64,000 bases of DNA from Golubevia sp. BC0850. Taxonomy: Eukaryota > Basidiomycota > Exobasidiomycetes > Golubeviales > Golubeviaceae. The DNA lies in NCBI GenBank assembly GCA_012976225.1, contig JAAVVG010000008.1, positions 496,001 through 560,000 on the forward strand, read 5' to 3'. This document shows positions 35,538 to 47,932 of this stretch, piece by piece; positions within the stretch are counted from its first letter, which is position 1; every line of letters begins with the position of its first letter. The notes under the pieces were generated by a model. It searched no databases. It saw nothing but the letters and a program-made list of their open reading frames with translations, and was not told the origin of the DNA. Made by a program: the position numbers and the translations under genes.

Positions 35538-37711
35538 ATGGTCTCATCGAGCAAGAGTAATGAGAGTAAGCCAGCGTCCACGTCGAGTGAAACAGCTCTA
35601 ATCCGACGAATTCTATACTCTTCACTTTCAAGGAATGAACCGACACCAGCGATTTTACCATTAGATTTCACAATTCCCTCAAATCAAGTCATCGATCATG
35701 AGTTCTCATTCTTACTCTCTTTACTTTTGAGAGAAGCGATTTTAAGCTGGTTCAACAAGCTAAGTCCAAATCGTGAATTATTGTCAATCATCACTGAAAT
35801 CCTTTCAACTTTAATCGAAAAAGTTTACTTGGATTTGAATTCAGAGAATGGAAGAAAAAGAATTGATAATCTGGTGAGAATTCAATTACCAAACATTCTT
35901 TTGGATCATTTCAGAGAGTTCAAACGGGTCAGGAGATTGTTGCCCACTGTGAATGCTAGAACTGCATGGAATCGAATATCTCAGAATGGAGAAATAGAGA
36001 TAGATAGGAAAACGGATTCCAAGAAAGACCAGATACAGACTTTTGAAAGTGGAAGTTTTGAATCAAGGACTATCTCCTTACTTTATAACAATTCTCATCC
36101 TCATCCTGCTTTATCTCCAACTACCACTTTCTCCGGTCAAATTTCTATTCCATATTTATCTTCTTTAATTTTCGAAGTTCTATTGAATTTACTTCCACCA
36201 CAAGATTCAAAACCAGATACTGAAATCTTGATCACAAGAGATGTTTTAACTGGAGTTTTGAGAGGAAGTTTGAATAAATGTTCAAGACCTTGGTTTATAA
36301 CTCAAAGTTTGAACAAAGTTTTAGATGGATTGGGAGTAGAGAGAGATTATGTTGTGGGAGAGAAAGGTGTTGAGAAAGAGAAGGAAAGGAGGAGAAAGAG
36401 AGAAGAAGAGGAGAAAGCTACTAGAGATGGAGAGGTGAGTAACTTTAGGTTCTCCCTAAGTTCTACCTTCTCGTAGAGTCTTTCTTCCTGACAGCTCTTC
36501 TTGATCCCTCTCCCTTCGAACTAACTGCAGAAACCCGCTTCAGCTCTCCTAACAACTCTCTTCGTAACTTTCGAAAGAATCTTTTCTATCATTCAAATCT
36601 TATATTTTCTTCTTTTACCTCATGTTGTTAGAAGTTATTTAGAAGTTTTTTCTTTCAATTCTTCAGAATCCTCAGGCTCCCCAACCGCTGAACCGTATGA
36701 AACATCATCAAACCCTTCTTCCAAATCAAACCTTCGTCGACGACTTCAATCTTCATCTTTAGCTTCAGATGCAACTCCAGGAGGTAGAAGATGGTCAATT
36801 TGGGGAAATAAATCAAGAAGAATCTCAAGTTCCAGCTCTGCTAAAAGACGTCCAAGTAGACATGGAATCGTAGCTGCAAGTCAAGATGAAACAAGTTTCA
36901 ATTGGGAAGATGGAGCTTTACCTGAGGAGAAATCTACTCTTGAAACACTTCAGTCTGTTGATTCGAATTCAGATGTCAATTTGAATCAAGAAGAAAAGGA
37001 AGATGAAAATGAAGCTTTGAAAAGAGAGAGATCTCCAAAATTCCTTCCACAAGTCATCGAACTTTTGAAAGAAGTTTTATCTTTTCCTGAGTCTTCTTTG
37101 GGGAATCAACTTGGAGTGTTTTTAGACTTAGCGACAAAGTTGTTTGGGAAGAAAATGGAAAAGTGAGTTCCTTTTGGTTTTGAGGTTGCGGAATTCAAAG
37201 AGAATTTCTGAAACTCATCGGCTTTTTCTCGAATTTTCCACAGATTGATAATCGCTCAAGCTTTACCTCATCTAACTCCAGAGCTCGCAATAAGCCTTAT
37301 CAAGATTACTAGAGAATCGTTACTTCCAGGAGGTCATTTCGGAGTAGCTCCACCTGATCCAAGTCCCAAACAACAGGTTTTGGAATTCGAGAGATTGAAG
37401 AGGAGGGTTTGGGGAATTACTCCCTGTGAGTAATCTCCTTTGACCAGACTAGTCGTTCATTCTATCCAAAGGTTTTCAATTCTAACCTATCGGTCCGTCT
37501 CTTATTTCCTTCCGCAGCTCCAGCCCGAACCCTCTTACTCGGTATCTCAACTAAACGACAAGAGGAAACGATTCACAAAGCTCTAAATCCTCTTTGTAGT
37601 CCTGAAGCTGAAGGTCCGATGACTCATTTAGCTTTGAAATTGATTGAAAGAGTCTGTGTCGTTTTGGTTCCTCGGTTGGAGGATCAAGGTCAAGATCAGA
37701 ATCATAGCTGA
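35538..37711 (+). CDS. PXA-domain membrane protein (sorting-nexin-associated type)
   Basis: Exon 1 starts at the ATG at 35538. Residues about 50-180 form a PXA domain: DHEFSFLLSLLLREAILSWFNKLS, then SIITEILSTLIEKV and ILLDHFREFKRVRRLL. A second part gives IPYLSSLIFEVLLNLLPP and RPWFITQSLNKVLDG. The second exon has hydrophobic TTLFVTFERIFSIIQILYFLLLPHVV, probably membrane-bound. The rest is Ser/Arg-rich and ends with helical SPARTLLLGIST and LKLIERVCVVLVPRLEDQ. PXA domains occur in sorting nexins such as Mdm1/SNX13 that act at endosome, vacuole and ER contacts. No PX or RGS domain is seen here, so the exact role is open. Confidence 0.78.
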
Positions 37712-37865
37712 ATTGGAATAGATGGGTTCAAACTCTCTAGAGAAGAGAATGCAGCCCTAGGGACCAGAATTAAGAAACAGAATTGAAAGACTTTTACGAA
37801 ACATTGTACGACAGAAAATGACCTTTAGATACCGCTTCATTGAAAATATATACCCCCTTTTTTCC

Positions 37866-39433
37866 CTACTTCGCTTTCGGGTCTGGTGCGTCTGACAATG
37901 AGTGATCAGCTCCGGAAGCCTGTGAGAAAAAGGTGTTCAAAAGAGACAGGACAATTAAGATTACATCGTCGAAGCCTTTGGAACTCGATTTCTCTACTCA
38001 CCCACTGAACGAAATCTCTTAACCAACTCGGTAAACCTTTTCCTATCCAAGCATATCCAACTCCAAATGGCAAGCCTACTCCTTCACTTCTTCGTTTTTC
38101 GATTCCTGAAACGATTCGCTGAGCTACTTGAGTGGGATCGAGCGATGGAAGAAGGAATTTGGCAAGAGGAGTGAATGAGGCGTTGGAGAAGAGAGGGGTT
38201 TGAATGTGTCCTAATGAATAGAGGGATGTTCTTATCCGTGGTTCCAAGTACCTGGACGGACATTGAGGTCAGAAAGAGTACGAGGAGAAAGACAAAGGGT
38301 CAGCAAGCAGAAAGTGGAAGTGGGTGAAAGCAAAAATGCGACTCAACTTATTGTCCAATTCGTATCTCAGAGATTCGTGAAGCCCGACCAGAGCATGCTT
38401 AGTTGCTACATAGTCAGCTGTTAAAACGAAAAAGTTAAGAAGAAAGAGATTCCAGTGTTGGTGTTGGCTCGAAACCTAGAAAAATCGAGAGTTGCAATCT
38501 TCGACTCACTCATCTGTGCCACACCTAAATGACCCATTACCGAAGTGATAGAGACCTGCAAAGTGCCATCATCAGGAGTTGAGTTAGCACAAAGATCCAC
38601 TTCCATCAAACGAGGGCTTTGACTTACAATGTGACCTTTCTCTGCCTTTAGCATCGCAGGCAAGAAGGCCTTGAGAGTCCAAAAGTGAGCATTGAGATTG
38701 ACCCCTGTCATCCTGAGATTCCGAAAGTGAATACAGATCAGTTTGAATCCCAGACCTACCTTCTGAGAGAAAATCCAATCACTCACCTCAACACATCGTC
38801 CTCCGATAGATCCGTCACGAGTTTTCCATTCGTAACTCCAGCATTGTTGATCAGAATGGTAGGCTCTCCGACCTTTTCAAACAAAAGCGAAGCTTGTTCT
38901 TGAACATTTAAATTTGAACTAACATCGCAGTGAAACCACTCGATGTTACTTGGTAGAGATTGAGACGGTGGAACTATATCCCAAAGAATGACCTTGGCAC
39001 CTTTGGAAGCCAATGTCTTCCCTATCTCCAATCCTAGCCCTCCTGAACCACCTGTTACGATAGCTATCTCTTTTTTCCATTCTTCTTCCTTGACAGATGG
39101 GAGGGTCGAAAGAAGAACTCCTTTGCCATTCCTCCATCGGTTGCTGAACCAAAAATTGAAATGAAGGGCTAGAGTCGAGAGAGCAATCAGAAACGGGAGG
39201 TCACTCTTGCTCTCGGATAGAAGTCCTTGAAGAGATCTGTCTAGATGCGTTTCATTGAAGATCTGGTGGTAAGTGGACCAAGTGATGTAGAGACAGGCAA
39301 GGAGAGGATCTGCGAGTGTGAAAAAATTCTGATCAGCTCTGATTCGTGGCTCTTTCTCTGACTAGTCTTTTCTCTGATGCTTACTGAAGATTGTGAGTCG
39401 AAAAAATATAATCAGCTGGTCGAAAGTCACCAT
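37866..39433 (-). CDS. Membrane-bound short-chain dehydrogenase (SDR16C/RDH-like)
   Basis: The N-terminus (MVTFDQLIIFFRLTIF and SDLPFLIALSTLALHF) is hydrophobic and membrane-bound. IAIVTGGSGGLGLEIGKTL holds the TGxxxGLG loop, ILINNAGVTNG the NNAG motif, and SADYVATKHALVGLHESL the catalytic YxxxK. A FxT-like PLFSNASF pocket loop and a VA-QRIVSGIEK helix close the fold. The family oxidises or reduces retinoids, sterols or long-chain lipids at the ER or lipid droplets; the substrate is not readable. Exons end with ASGADHSLSDAPDPKAK, phase 0. It is divergent from the nitrilase gene. Confidence 0.85.
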
Positions 39434-39540
39434 GGTGGTCGGGATTGACGATGGTAGAAAACTTGAAAGTTTCTTCATCTTGTTTCGCGATCTTACATCT
39501 CTTCCACGCAACTCTCCACCTCTTCAGATTCAAAAACAAA
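39434..39540. promoter_or_regulatory. Compact divergent promoter (SDR and nitrilase)
   Basis: Only 107 bp separate the two start codons. No clear TATA box; a run of CT-rich sequence lies before the nitrilase ATG. Confidence 0.45.
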
Positions 39541-40591
39541 ATGCTAGCTGCTGTCTCCCAGATGACGTCCGGAGGAATCATCCTAGAAAACTTAGCGGGA
39601 GCTACTCAAATCATCAATCGTGCAGCGAAGTTAGGAGCGAAGCTGATTTGCCTTCCTGAGGCCACAGATTTCATAGCTCCGGCAACTGAAGTTTCTCGCC
39701 TGACCAGTAGCAGAGAAAATTTCCAGTTCGTAGAGGGAATCAGAGCTGCTTCTAAGGAGAATGGAGTCACTGTCTCAGTTGGCATCCACGAACCGCATTC
39801 CGAAGAGAAGGACAAAGGACGATGCTTCAATACTCAGCTACTCATAGACCCCAAAGGTGAAATCATACAGATGTACAGAAAAGTGAGTGCACTTTACAGT
39901 TCTAGGGTATGTAAGTCTCTTTGGCCTGAAGATGTGCTAATCCGGATTCCGTCTCCTCCTAATGTCACGAAGCTCCACCTGTTCGATGTTGACATCAAAG
40001 GAGGTCTCACAATTCTGGAGAGCAACACTACTATACCTGGATCATCCATTCTTCCTCCAGTCTCAACATCAATTGGAAAGATCGGCCTATTGACGTGTTA
40101 CGATCTGAGGTTCCCAGAACCTTCCCTTTCTCTACGAAGGCAAGGTGCGCAAGTCTTGACCTATCCTTCTGCCTTTACGACCAAGACAGGAGCTGCTCAC
40201 TGGGAGCTCCTACTAAGGGCCAGAGCTGTCGAGACGCAGAGCTATGTGATTGCGGCAGCCCAGGTTGGCTCTCACCCAGGAACGAAACGAGTCTCGTATG
40301 GACACGCTTTGATCTGCGATCCCTGGGGCTCAGTGGTAGCTCAATGCACCGATATGCAGCCCTACGAGCCAACTTTCGTACTCGCTGATATTGTGAGTCT
40401 TGTTTTGTTGCACGAAAGAGAGTTATGGCGACACACTACATCTCGCATCTCTCTCTGCCTGCTAATCTCGACCCTCCCTGACAAATCCAATCTGCATTTA
40501 CTTATGGCAGGACTTGAATCTGTTGGAATCTACTCGCAAAGAGATGCCTCTGTGGGATCAGCGCAGGCATGAAGTTTACACAATGCTATGA
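39541..40591 (+). CDS. Nitrilase-family amidase (NIT1/NIT2, deaminated-glutathione amidase type)
   Basis: Three exons (39541-39882, 39973-40392, 40511-40591) give 280 residues, the usual size. The catalytic triad is visible: glutamate in LPEATDFI, lysine in LHLFDVDIKGG, cysteine in GLLTCYDLRFPE. YPSAFTTKTGAAHWELLLRARAVE and SYGHALICDPWGSVVA follow, and the end STRKEMPLWDQRRHEVY matches NIT1/NIT2. Family members hydrolyse deaminated glutathione, a metabolite-repair step. Which of NIT1 or NIT2 this is cannot be told apart by eye; the FDVDI..GG..ESN loop favours NIT1-type. Confidence 0.9.
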
Positions 40592-40646
40592 AGACTTTTG
40601 ATGTAACTTTGATTGTGTATTTACAAAGATTCTCCCTTTCTCTTCT

Positions 40647-43377
40647 CTACATCTTCGAAGTTCTTTTCACAATAATGAAATGTCTCTTTCCTTTCAAACT
40701 TCCAAGATCTTTTCTGACAATTTTACCAGAAGCCGACTTTGGGATCGCTTCGACAACGACGTAGATACGAGGCAATTTGTAATAAGCCAGCCCCTGAACT
40801 TGGATCCATTCGTGAAGATCGTTGATGTACTGAGACTGCTCCTCTTCGTTCTTGACGATCGATGTCTTCCTTGGGGACAAGAAGCACATGGGAACTTCGG
40901 TACCCTCTGGTTCTAGATAGTGACCGCAACAGCCGGCATCCAGTACCGAAGGATGTTTGGAGAAGAGGTCGTCCAATTCAACTGGACTGACTTGGAAGCC
41001 CTGAGAGAGAAGGATCGAGTGGTAAGTGGGAGAAGAACGTGAGTGCCAGAGTCATCCTTTGTTCGATCGCTGGGAAATCTGAGAGTCTTGGGTTGATGAG
41101 ACGACGCACCTTCACCTTGATTACTTCCTTGGTCCTTCCGATGATCCAGAGGTTTCCCTCCTTGTCGATGACTCCTTCGTCACCAGACCTGTAGTAGTCG
41201 CCGTCCTTTGTGAAGCACTCTTGGTTCAGTTTCGAGTCCACTGGATTGCCCTTGTCCGAGCAGACTCCACTGAAATACCCAGAGAACAGAGTTTGACTCT
41301 TGATGAGAATTTCTCCAGGGAAAGAGGGCTGATTGGGAGCTCTCAAGCCTCTAGATCTCTTGTCTTGCGACTCTTTGAGGATGGTTTGGTGACGCTTGCT
41401 AAGCTCTTCGTTGGTGACTCCAGGTAGAGGGCGAATGACGATGGAAGTTCCGGTCACGGAAGGTCCACAAGAACCAAGATCGTCGAAGAGATCGTTGTAT
41501 CCGTCCAACTTGGAGGCTCGAGACTCTGCGGCTGATATACATTCGGTAGTACCATAACCGAGACGTAGAGCGATTCCTGTTCGTTCGTAGATTGCTTTGC
41601 ACACCTCGACAGCGACGGGAGCTAAGGTAACGAGGATGGAGGAGAATGAGGAGGAAAGTCAGGCAGGAGGTGGAGAGGATGCGAAGGGATGATGAGCTCG
41701 ACACATAAACTCACCTCCGCCAGACATGAAGCCCTTCACAGAAGAAAGATCGATATCTTTAGAAGAAGGATTGGAAGGATTTAGAAGAGGAGTATTTCGA
41801 AGCGCTACCGCTACAGGCGGAGCGATGTGACCCCAAGTGCATTTATGAGAAGTCAGCGTCTTCAGATAGGTTTCCAGATTGAAGCGACCAGGAGCAGGGA
41901 TGATCATCGTGCTTCCAGATGCGATACAAGGGATGAGACCGGCACCTGATTGGAGAAGAAGCGGGGGAAGGCAGAAGCAAGAAGAGAAAGGTGAGAACCT
42001 CGGCGAAAGTCAACATCTCTGGACCAGTAGGGCTCCAAGCACTACTCACCTAGCCCAAAAATGTGGCTCCATGGAGGAAGGGCGACCCATCGCTAATTCA
42101 ATATATGCGAGGTTGAGAGGAGATGTAGAAATGCGAGGTTGAGAGGAAATGAGCTCCGTGTCAACTACCGCTCTCAGTGAGGCTCTACGCTCAGAGAATC
42201 AGAGAATCAATCGACAACCCAGGTAACTGACGGACTGTCAACTGCGAAAGATTCTGCACTCACCTCTCCTCCGTTTGCTGAAGACCATTGAGGCTGGCTC
42301 CAAACGGCAACACAATTGGCAACGAAAGCTCTCTGTGAGATGAGGCACCCTTTGGAACTCCCAGTCGTACCACTACTCCACAGAAGAACCTGAAAAGGAA
42401 GAAGTGAGAGAAGGGGATGATTCAATGAAGGTGTTCAAAGAAAGAAGAACATTAGAACGGGGTGGTCGAACTCACAGCGATCCTTCTCTTCTGTTCTTCT
42501 TCACTCATCGGGATTACATCGAAAGGTGACCTTCCAAGATGATCCTGGCTTCCGGAATGCTTGTGACCTTTCGGTGGAAGTAAGAGCTGAGTCCAATCTC
42601 TTGGGTCGGTGTTACTAGCAGCAGCGTTGGAAGTTCCATAGTAGTCTGAAGAGTTCATTATATCCACAGTAAAGATTCGTTTACTTTTGAGCGATTGAGA
42701 GTCTCCTCGTTGGAAGGATAGAGTCTTCCCTTCATCCCAATCTTTAGCCAAGTCCTTCACCCAAGACTGAATTTCGGAGGGGGTGACTCCAGCAGCGTCA
42801 GGAGTTTGGTCGATCAAAATCTGTAGCGCAGATCTTAGTTTGAGCTCTCCTTCCGGTCCTGTGGTGGTTACGAGCACTTGAGGACGAGATTTGGCGAGAA
42901 TGGAGGCAATTTCTCTAGGTGTTAGAAGGAACGAGATAGGAGAAACAGCGTAGTTGGCAGCGGCAGCTCCTAGGAGTAGCACTGGAAAGGCCATGCAGTT
43001 TGGAAGAAGCATTAGGACTGTAGTTCTGGTAGCATGGATCTGGAGAACCTTTGAGTCAGTGGTATGACATAGATCTTCGTTTCGTAGTCTCGTTCTCAGT
43101 CCTCACTCACTGGAGTTGGCTCCTTTGAAGCTACGAACTGGATAGGCTCCCCCATGATAGCTCTGAGACCTCTAGCAACTCTCAAACTATCCAATCTGAG
43201 TCTTGCATGAGAGATCGAGACTCCAGTAGCAGCAGAAACGAGAGCTGGCTTTGAGGGTGGGGTGCCGATTTGGTTCGGCCAGTTCTTGAAAGGATCAGAG
43301 GTCAAGAACGCTTGCAAGTTTTGAGCAGGAATCGGAAGGGTTGCTGAATGAGAAGCTGGGAGAGTTTGGAGATCCAT
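40647..43377 (-). CDS. AMP-dependent acyl-CoA synthetase / 4-coumarate-CoA-ligase-like
   Basis: Adenylate-forming enzyme of the ANL superfamily. LLWSSGTTGSSKGCLISQ is the P-loop-like A3 motif, LRLGYGTTE is A5, YRSGDEGVIDKEGNLWIIGR is the A7/A8 hinge, and the end KSASGKIVRKDL carries the catalytic A10 lysine. These enzymes activate fatty or aromatic acids to acyl-AMP and then CoA thioesters. About 100 low-complexity residues (HKHSGSQDHLG and neighbours) are inserted before the P-loop motif. The C-terminus KRTSKM ends in SKM, close to a PTS1 peroxisome signal (SKL-like), so peroxisomal location is plausible. At least five introns. Confidence 0.88.
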
Positions 43378-44805
43378 TTTTGGCGGAGGAAGAAGAAATT
43401 GGGGAAGAAAGAAGATTCAAAATTTGAGGAGAGGTTTTATACACACCAGAATCGCGTACCGCACCCGTGATATCCTGCACTAATTGAGATGCTCAAATAC
43501 GTGTTCAGTACAATGATTCTTGAAGGAATCGAACGGATTTACATTCAAAACTAAAATTTGAATGGAAGAGCTGAACAGCACTTCAATCAACGTTCAGCTT
43601 GTCCAACCCTGCTGCCGGAGATTCTTTGCCAGGAGCACTCTCTCCCCTCTTCTCCCTTCCATCTCCTCCCTTTTCTTCTCTTTCTTCTCTTTCTTCTCCA
43701 TCCTCTTTCTTTCCTTGTTCTTTGCTTTTTCGCTCTGAAACGCTTTGCTTCTGGACCCGTCAAAGAATGAGTGGACCTCGTCGGCGAGCTCCATTGGCGA
43801 AGATCTAGGAATCGACTTGACAGAACAATTCCTTAGATCGACTCCGATAGCGGCCCAGGCTGAAATGATGGAAGGTTCAAATGAAAGGATTGAAGGATTG
43901 GGGTCTCTTTGCTTGGAGAGATTGGGTGATGCGGCTCGACCAGAGAAGAATTGGTCGAGAGAAGCGTTGAATACCTCCTAAAGAAACCGGAGACGAAAGA
44001 GGTGAATTAGTAACAGTCAAAGGTAGGATATACTTAATTGGAGTCAGAACGTCTCGGGGCTCGCCTTTTGCCTGAAACTTTGATCTTGAAGGTGCTCCTT
44101 GCTGAAGCTGCCTTTCCTTTCAATGACCGAGTCAGAAAGCCCGACTAATGTCTCCTTAGAATCGAAAGACTCTCTCTTGTTGAGGTCTCTAGGGGAGGAC
44201 CTACGCTTAGAAAGAGGAACTGGCTGGAGAGTAATTGAAGAAGAAATCGAAGGAGTGTTGCAGCTAGAGATCGAAACGATTCGGAAGGTTGGAGCAGTCG
44301 TCTTGCTTGATCTTAAACTAGAGCTGTTGATTGAGTTCTGTCTTTTGCTTTTGCAGAAGGTTGAAGGGAGAGAGGCTGATGGAGAGTTGAGATTGAGAGA
44401 GTCTCTGATGCCATTGTTTCATACACTTCTTTACGACACAGTTATGCCTTTTCGATGCCAAAGTGCCGCTATTTCGACGCCACCCTTGGTCAAGGTCGAG
44501 AAGTCTCTTGTCGGACAAAGGCGTCGAAATGGCGGTACTTTGGCATCAATCGAAGTTTACTGAGCTCCCACCCTTCGACGGACGGACTCCCTCCACGACT
44601 CCCTCAATTTTCGAGGCCCAATTCACATCTTCATCCAATCGTGAAAAGAAAACAATTGTTTGGAAGCAACGCCAACACCTTCAAAATTCTGAGAAGGCGA
44701 TCACTTCCTGGAGTAAGATGCGAAACCAAAATTTACTAATAAGCTACAAGTATTTCAATTGGTTCCAATACAATTTGATTCTTTCTTTTATATCATCAAT
44801 CTAGT
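43378..44805 (+). other. Unresolved region with a 146-residue frame
   Basis: Plus-strand frames here look partly coding but do not assemble into a clear gene. A 43745-43981 frame (IGEDLGIDLTEQFL, SLCLERLGDAARP) ends in a stop, and an ATG frame 44123-44563 (SLGEDLRLERGTGWRVIEEE) runs into the hairpin at 44455-44546, which supplies its last 36 or so residues. No family is recognised. It may be a decayed gene, or one with splicing I cannot resolve. Confidence 0.3.
44455..44546 (+). repeat. 27-bp inverted repeat (hairpin)
   Basis: The arms 44455-44481 and 44520-44546 pair over all 27 positions in plus-strand RNA, with two G-U wobbles and a 38-nt loop. In DNA they differ at two positions. The outer flanks also share a CGAA-type extension. 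Confidence 0.85.
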
Positions 44806-47800
44806 TCAAGCCGCCACAGTTGAGAAGGAAAGTTCACCTTGAATCTCTTGTACTCTGGCCTTCCAGTTGTCGACCTCAGAAAGCTTGCTCTCTAGATCTT
44901 GAATCTCTTGATCGAAAGACAGCTGCTCTTCTTTGGTTCCGATATAGGTGAGCTCCCAGGCTGCGTCTTCACCAGTAAGACGTAGAAGGACATCGTGATA
45001 TTTGAAAAGGGATGGTCTGTGAGAGATGGTGATGAGAGCTGTGAGGAAAAGGAAGATGTAGAGCACGTTAGTCGAGAATCAGATGTGAAACCAAGCACAG
45101 AGGCTATACTCACTCATTCCAAGTTCCTTTGCTCTAGAGTAGAGAGATCCTTCAACGTCGGTTGAAACAGCTGAACTAGCTTCATCAAGAACGACGAACT
45201 TGGGAAGATGGAAGAAAGCACGAGCGTATTGAAGACGTTGCTTTTCTCCACCACTGCAAACGTCTTTCCATTCCTTTCTAGTATCCCAACCTCCTTCTCT
45301 TTCTGGAAGATACGCTAGATGGACGTCTTTCAAAATCTCCATCAGATCCTCGTCGGTTCTTCCACTTGCTAAGAATTGCGAGTGAGACCAAGGGTAGATG
45401 ACTTGATCTCTCAGACTACCAGATGAAAGATAAGGTCTTTGAGGAATGAAGAAGATGTCTCTTTCTTGAGGTACCTCCAAAGTTCCTTGGAAGGTTGGCC
45501 AGAGACCTGCTAAAACTCTTGCAATGGCAGTCTTTCCGACTCCGTTTGGACCAGTGATTAGGATGTGATCACCAGGGTTGATAGTGAAGTCTAAATCACT
45601 GACCAATTCTTCTCCACCTCTTTCCATTCCTGGAGCTGGAGCTACGATTGGAACGTTGGAGAAGGCGACGAAATCGTTTTGAGGAGAAGATAGGTATTTG
45701 CCCTTGATGGATCCTAGATCATAGAAAGGTTTCGACTGGTCCCAATCGTCAGGTTGTGGAACACTCAAGTACTCTCCTCTTTCAAGTAGATGAAGAGTTG
45801 AGATCAAGGTGTAGACTCTGGAAGTGAAACCAGCTAGTTGAGCCAGCTCCTTGTAAGAGTACATAAGACGAGATCCAGCATCGGCTAGAGAGAGCAGAAG
45901 ACGACGATTTGAGATGTAACCTGGAGATAAAAGGAACAGAGAACTTGCCGATCAGTCTCCAGAGCAGAACTTCTTTTTTGGGGGTCGCACTCACCTTCTG
46001 TTTTCGCCGCCACCTCCTTCAAGGTCGCTCCACTAACAGACCTGTTAGATTTCTGCTCTCTGGTTTCACCAGGAACAGCCAATCCAAGTTCAGATCTGGC
46101 ATCGTCGACTCTCGGAATGTTGTCTTTAGCTCCATTTCCGAACAAGAAGGGACTTGCAATGATAACGTATCCAGCTGCACTCCAAGCGTATTTCAAAACG
46201 AAATCTTCGGTCATGGAGTATGCGATTCTGATCTTGAGAATGGAATTGACATGTCTGATGAGACGCAAGTAAGCTCTGTTGAGAATCGAAGCCTCGATAG
46301 GAGCTCCGTTGTAGAATGCGATTTCTTCAGCGTTGGTGATGATACGAGAGTGGGCTGAACGGAAGTCTCCTTCTAGCTTAGCTTCGATAGCAGCTAGCTT
46401 TCCGAAGGCTGGAGTGACTTGACGTAGGATCCATCCTGTGAGCATGTAGTTGATGAACAATCCAGAAACTCCTCCCCATCCGAGAGATCTTCCGAGTTGA
46501 TAGTTGAAGACGATGAGGTCGAGGGTTGGTTTGGAGACAGAAGAGCTAAAGGGGAAAGAGATAGTCAGCAACCATATCAAAGAGCTACTGTGAGGACGAA
46601 ACAGAAACCAAGGCATACACTCACTAGAGAGAAGCGAGGGTATCACAGAAACGAGCCACGTCGGTGGTGATGAACTGATCTGCTCCATCGAGACGACTGT
46701 CTAAGTTCATGATCTGATAAGAGAAGAGACGAAGCTCAAAGTCAATATGTTGTGACTGAGAGCTCTTTTTCTGACAGCACTCACTCTGTAGAAGTTCGAC
46801 TTGTTGTTCAGATAAAGATCGTGGACATATCTAGTAAGACGAGTGCGGAAGCCGATAGAAAGCTTGGATTGAAGGTAGCGGATCTGTGAAGGTAACATCA
46901 GAAGAGAGTTGTCAGCGAAGCTCGTCCATTCGCAAAATTCAGAGATAAGACTCACCATGGAATTGGTATAGGTGGAAGGGATCGAGAGAAGATACCAAAG
47001 TCCAAGACCACGAATGAATCCTTTTCCATTAGCTGATACTAGATCTCCGACGATTGCACCATCTAATCTGGCAACCAAGACTGAGAGATAGGTTCTCAAG
47101 ATGAGGAAGAAGGTGTGAAGGATGAAGATCAAGACCTCCTTGGTTCTTGGGTTTGGGATCAAGATACGGAAGATAGCTCTGGAGGAATAGAAGAGAACGA
47201 TATGTTCAGCATATTGGGAATCAAGTTATAGAGGGCTATCAGTAGCTAGATCATGAACTGGAAGGCTGACATCCTTGGCCATCCCCTTATCGCAGCACCC
47301 CGCCAATGAGCATGCTCCTCCTTTCGCCCTCTCGAACCTAAGCTCTCGGTTACTAACCTGAGTTGTCTGAAGAATTCCTTATTCACTCCAACCTTCTTCG
47401 CACTAGCAGCAGCAGCACCACCTTCCTCTCTGAGGGTCTTAGCTTCCTCCCTCTTTGCAACCTTCATATCCTCCTCACTTGCCTGACCTTTACTGACTCT
47501 ACTCTTCTGTTCCTTTGAAAGATTGGTATTAACAGGAGCTTGAATCTTGAAATAAGGATAATGAGCCTCATAAGTAGACTGTTTTGTTGGTTTGACAGTG
47601 ACTTTAGAGACTCTATTTCTGAAAGGGATTAGGAGATCTCTTGAGCCTTCACCTAAATCAGGTCTAGGAATGTAAAGTTTCTCTAAAGCTTCAGCTAAAG
47701 TTAGAGGCGGATCAGAAGAACCTACACCTACTCCAGCTAAGATTGAAGCTGAAGCAGATCTAGCTCTTCCTTTACCTTTTGTATCTTGCTTCTTGACATT

Positions 47801-47932
47801 GGAAGCGAATCTTTTGAGGAGAGATAGGAGAAATAATAGGAGAGCGATGGTGGAGAAAGTGGTTTTTCTAGTTGATAAGAATTGCCTCACCCTAGCTTGA
47901 TAAGAGGAGGTCAACTTGGATTGAACTGCCAT
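44806..47932 (-). CDS. Peroxisomal ABCD-family half-transporter (PXA1/PXA2-like)
   Basis: A half-transporter with N-terminal membrane part and one ATPase domain. TTFSTIALLLFLLSLLK begins the membrane part; NAEEIAFYNGAPIE is the EAA-like motif of ABCD proteins; the ATPase has Walker A GPNGVGKTA, signature CSGGEKQRLQ, Walker B FVVLDEASSAVS and the H-loop ISHRPSLFKYHD. It ends with a coiled-coil-like tail (LESKLSEVDNWKARVQEIQ). Yeast Pxa1-Pxa2 import long-chain acyl-CoA into peroxisomes as a heterodimer; whether this is the 1 or 2 type is not clear. Introns are frequent and short. The neighbouring ligase may feed the same pathway. Confidence 0.93.
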
